Below, piece by piece: positions 63,346 through 64,000 of a stretch of DNA of 64,000 nucleotides. This DNA comes from Pseudomonas sp. PDM04 (GTDB taxonomy: Bacteria > Pseudomonadota > Gammaproteobacteria > Pseudomonadales > Pseudomonadaceae): the NCBI RefSeq assembly GCF_014851765.1, contig NZ_JACVAI010000003.1, positions 372,001 through 436,000 of the forward strand. The letters are read 5' to 3'. The notes beneath the pieces were generated by a model. The model was not told the origin of the DNA. It saw only the letters and a program-made list of their open reading frames with translations, and ran no database searches. Both the position numbers and the translations under genes were made by a program. Positions within the stretch are counted from its first letter, which is position 1. Every line of letters begins with the position of its first letter.

Positions 63346-64000
63346 ATGTCGCAACCGACGCAAAAGCTCCGCCTGAGCGCGCTGATCGCGCTGGTGGTGG
63401 GTTCGATGATTGGCGGGGGGATCTTTTCCCTGCCCCAGAACATGGCCGCCCGCGCCGATGCCGGTGCAATCCTGATCGGCTGGGCGATCACCGCCGTGGG
63501 CATGCTGACCCTGGCCTTCGTGTTCCAGACCCTGGCCAACCGCAAGCCCGAACTGGATTCCGGGGTCTACGCCTACGCCAAGGCGGGGTTTGGCGACTAC
63601 ATGGGTTTCTCGTCCGCCTGGGGGTACTGGATCAGTGCCTGGCTGGGCAACGTCGGTTACTTCGTTCTGCTGTTCAGCACCCTGGGCTATTTCTTCCCGG
63701 TGTTTGGCCAGGGCAACACGCCTGTCGCCATCGGCTGCGCGTCGGTGTTGCTGTGGGCCGTGCATTTTCTGGTGATGCGCGGAATCAAGGAGGCGACCTT
63801 CATCAATCAACTGACCACCGTGGCCAAGATCGTCCCGTTGATCATGTTCATCGTCATCGCCGCGGTCGCCTTCAAGGCCGAGGTCTTCACCCGTGATATC
63901 TGGGGGCGCAGCAATCCGAATTTTGGCGGCGTGATGGACCAGGTGCGCAACATGATGCTGGTGACCGTGTTCGTGTTCATCGGCATCGAAGGCGCCAGCG
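63346..64000 (+). CDS. arcD: Second arginine/ornithine antiporter, cut by the window edge
   Basis: An APC exchanger starting MSQPTQKLRLSALIALVVGS. The visible 218 codons are very similar to the ArcD encoded on the other strand, including [15 protein letters not shown] and [20 protein letters not shown]. The RBS is GGAGA about eight bases before the ATG. The gene continues beyond 64000. It is divergent from arcDABC. It may serve arginine, ornithine or a related amino acid such as lysine. Confidence 0.9.
   Translation, partial: MSQPTQKLRLSALIALVVGSMIGGGIFSLPQNMAARADAGAILIGWAITAVGMLTLAFVFQTLANRKPELDSGVYAYAKAGFGDYMGFSSAWGYWISAWLGNVGYFVLLFSTLGYFFPVFGQGNTPVAIGCASVLLWAVHFLVMRGIKEATFINQLTTVAKIVPLIMFIVIAAVAFKAEVFTRDIWGRSNPNFGGVMDQVRNMMLVTVFVFIGIEGAS

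Overview
The window reads as a piece of the chromosomal backbone of a Pseudomonas of the fluorescens group. Supporting signs are high G+C, the MvaT-type H-NS analogue, an OprD-family porin, the conserved block oprD-slyX-dps-aspS-yebC-ruvCAB-ybgC-tolQRAB-oprL-cpoB-queE-queC-tRNA-Lys-nadA, an arcDABC arginine deiminase operon, and many intergenic REP elements with the core gtgggagcgagc/gctcgctcccac. No phage, plasmid, insertion sequence or CRISPR array is visible. Species assignment is an inference from protein character and synteny.

Layout. 395-7105: a minus-strand six-gene operon with overlapping genes (RDD, SpoIIM, DUF4129, DUF4350, MoxR ATPase, DUF58), a conserved but poorly understood envelope-associated system. 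7290-10628: sbcB, mvaT, purU and a small unknown gene. 10629-10790: a hairpin followed by a hexanucleotide tandem repeat. 10791-13673: a minus-strand operon of a GT4 glycosyltransferase, a DUF2334 deacetylase-like protein and a YbhN/LPG-synthase-like membrane protein. 13843-17879: a PctA-like chemoreceptor, a HerA-like ATPase and dciA. 18187-23975: secA, argJ, a glutathione transferase and a Nudix-ThiE fusion. 24071-27640: a cobalamin adenosyltransferase coupled to an orphan sensor kinase, and a panE-like gene. 27781-30717: yajQ, mscS and an oprD porin. 30718-31616 is a 0.9 kb non-coding stretch.

31617-48380 carries small stress and RNA genes, aspS, yebC, the Holliday-junction genes ruvCAB, the complete Tol-Pal envelope system (ybgC to cpoB), queuosine genes queE-queC, tRNA-Lys(TTT) and nadA. 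48501-49298 holds a second RDD protein and a cold-shock protein.

49702-57557 is the inducible glycine-cleavage region: gcvH-gcvP-sdaA-gcvT on the minus strand, plus the TyrR-like sigma-54 activator GcsR. Upstream of gcvH there is a well-spaced sigma-54 promoter and three 18-bp dyads fitting GcsR operators. The glyA gene that P. aeruginosa has between gcvP and sdaA is absent. 57699-62886 is arcDABC plus a DUF5064 gene. An Anr-like box lies about 41 bp before the likely transcription start. A second, very similar arcD starts divergently at 63346 and runs off the window.

The most notable observations are the GcsR/sigma-54 control region with the missing glyA, the six-gene MoxR cluster, the GT4-DUF2334-YbhN operon with its adjacent hexamer repeat, the kinase-adenosyltransferase coupling, and the inverted arcD pair.
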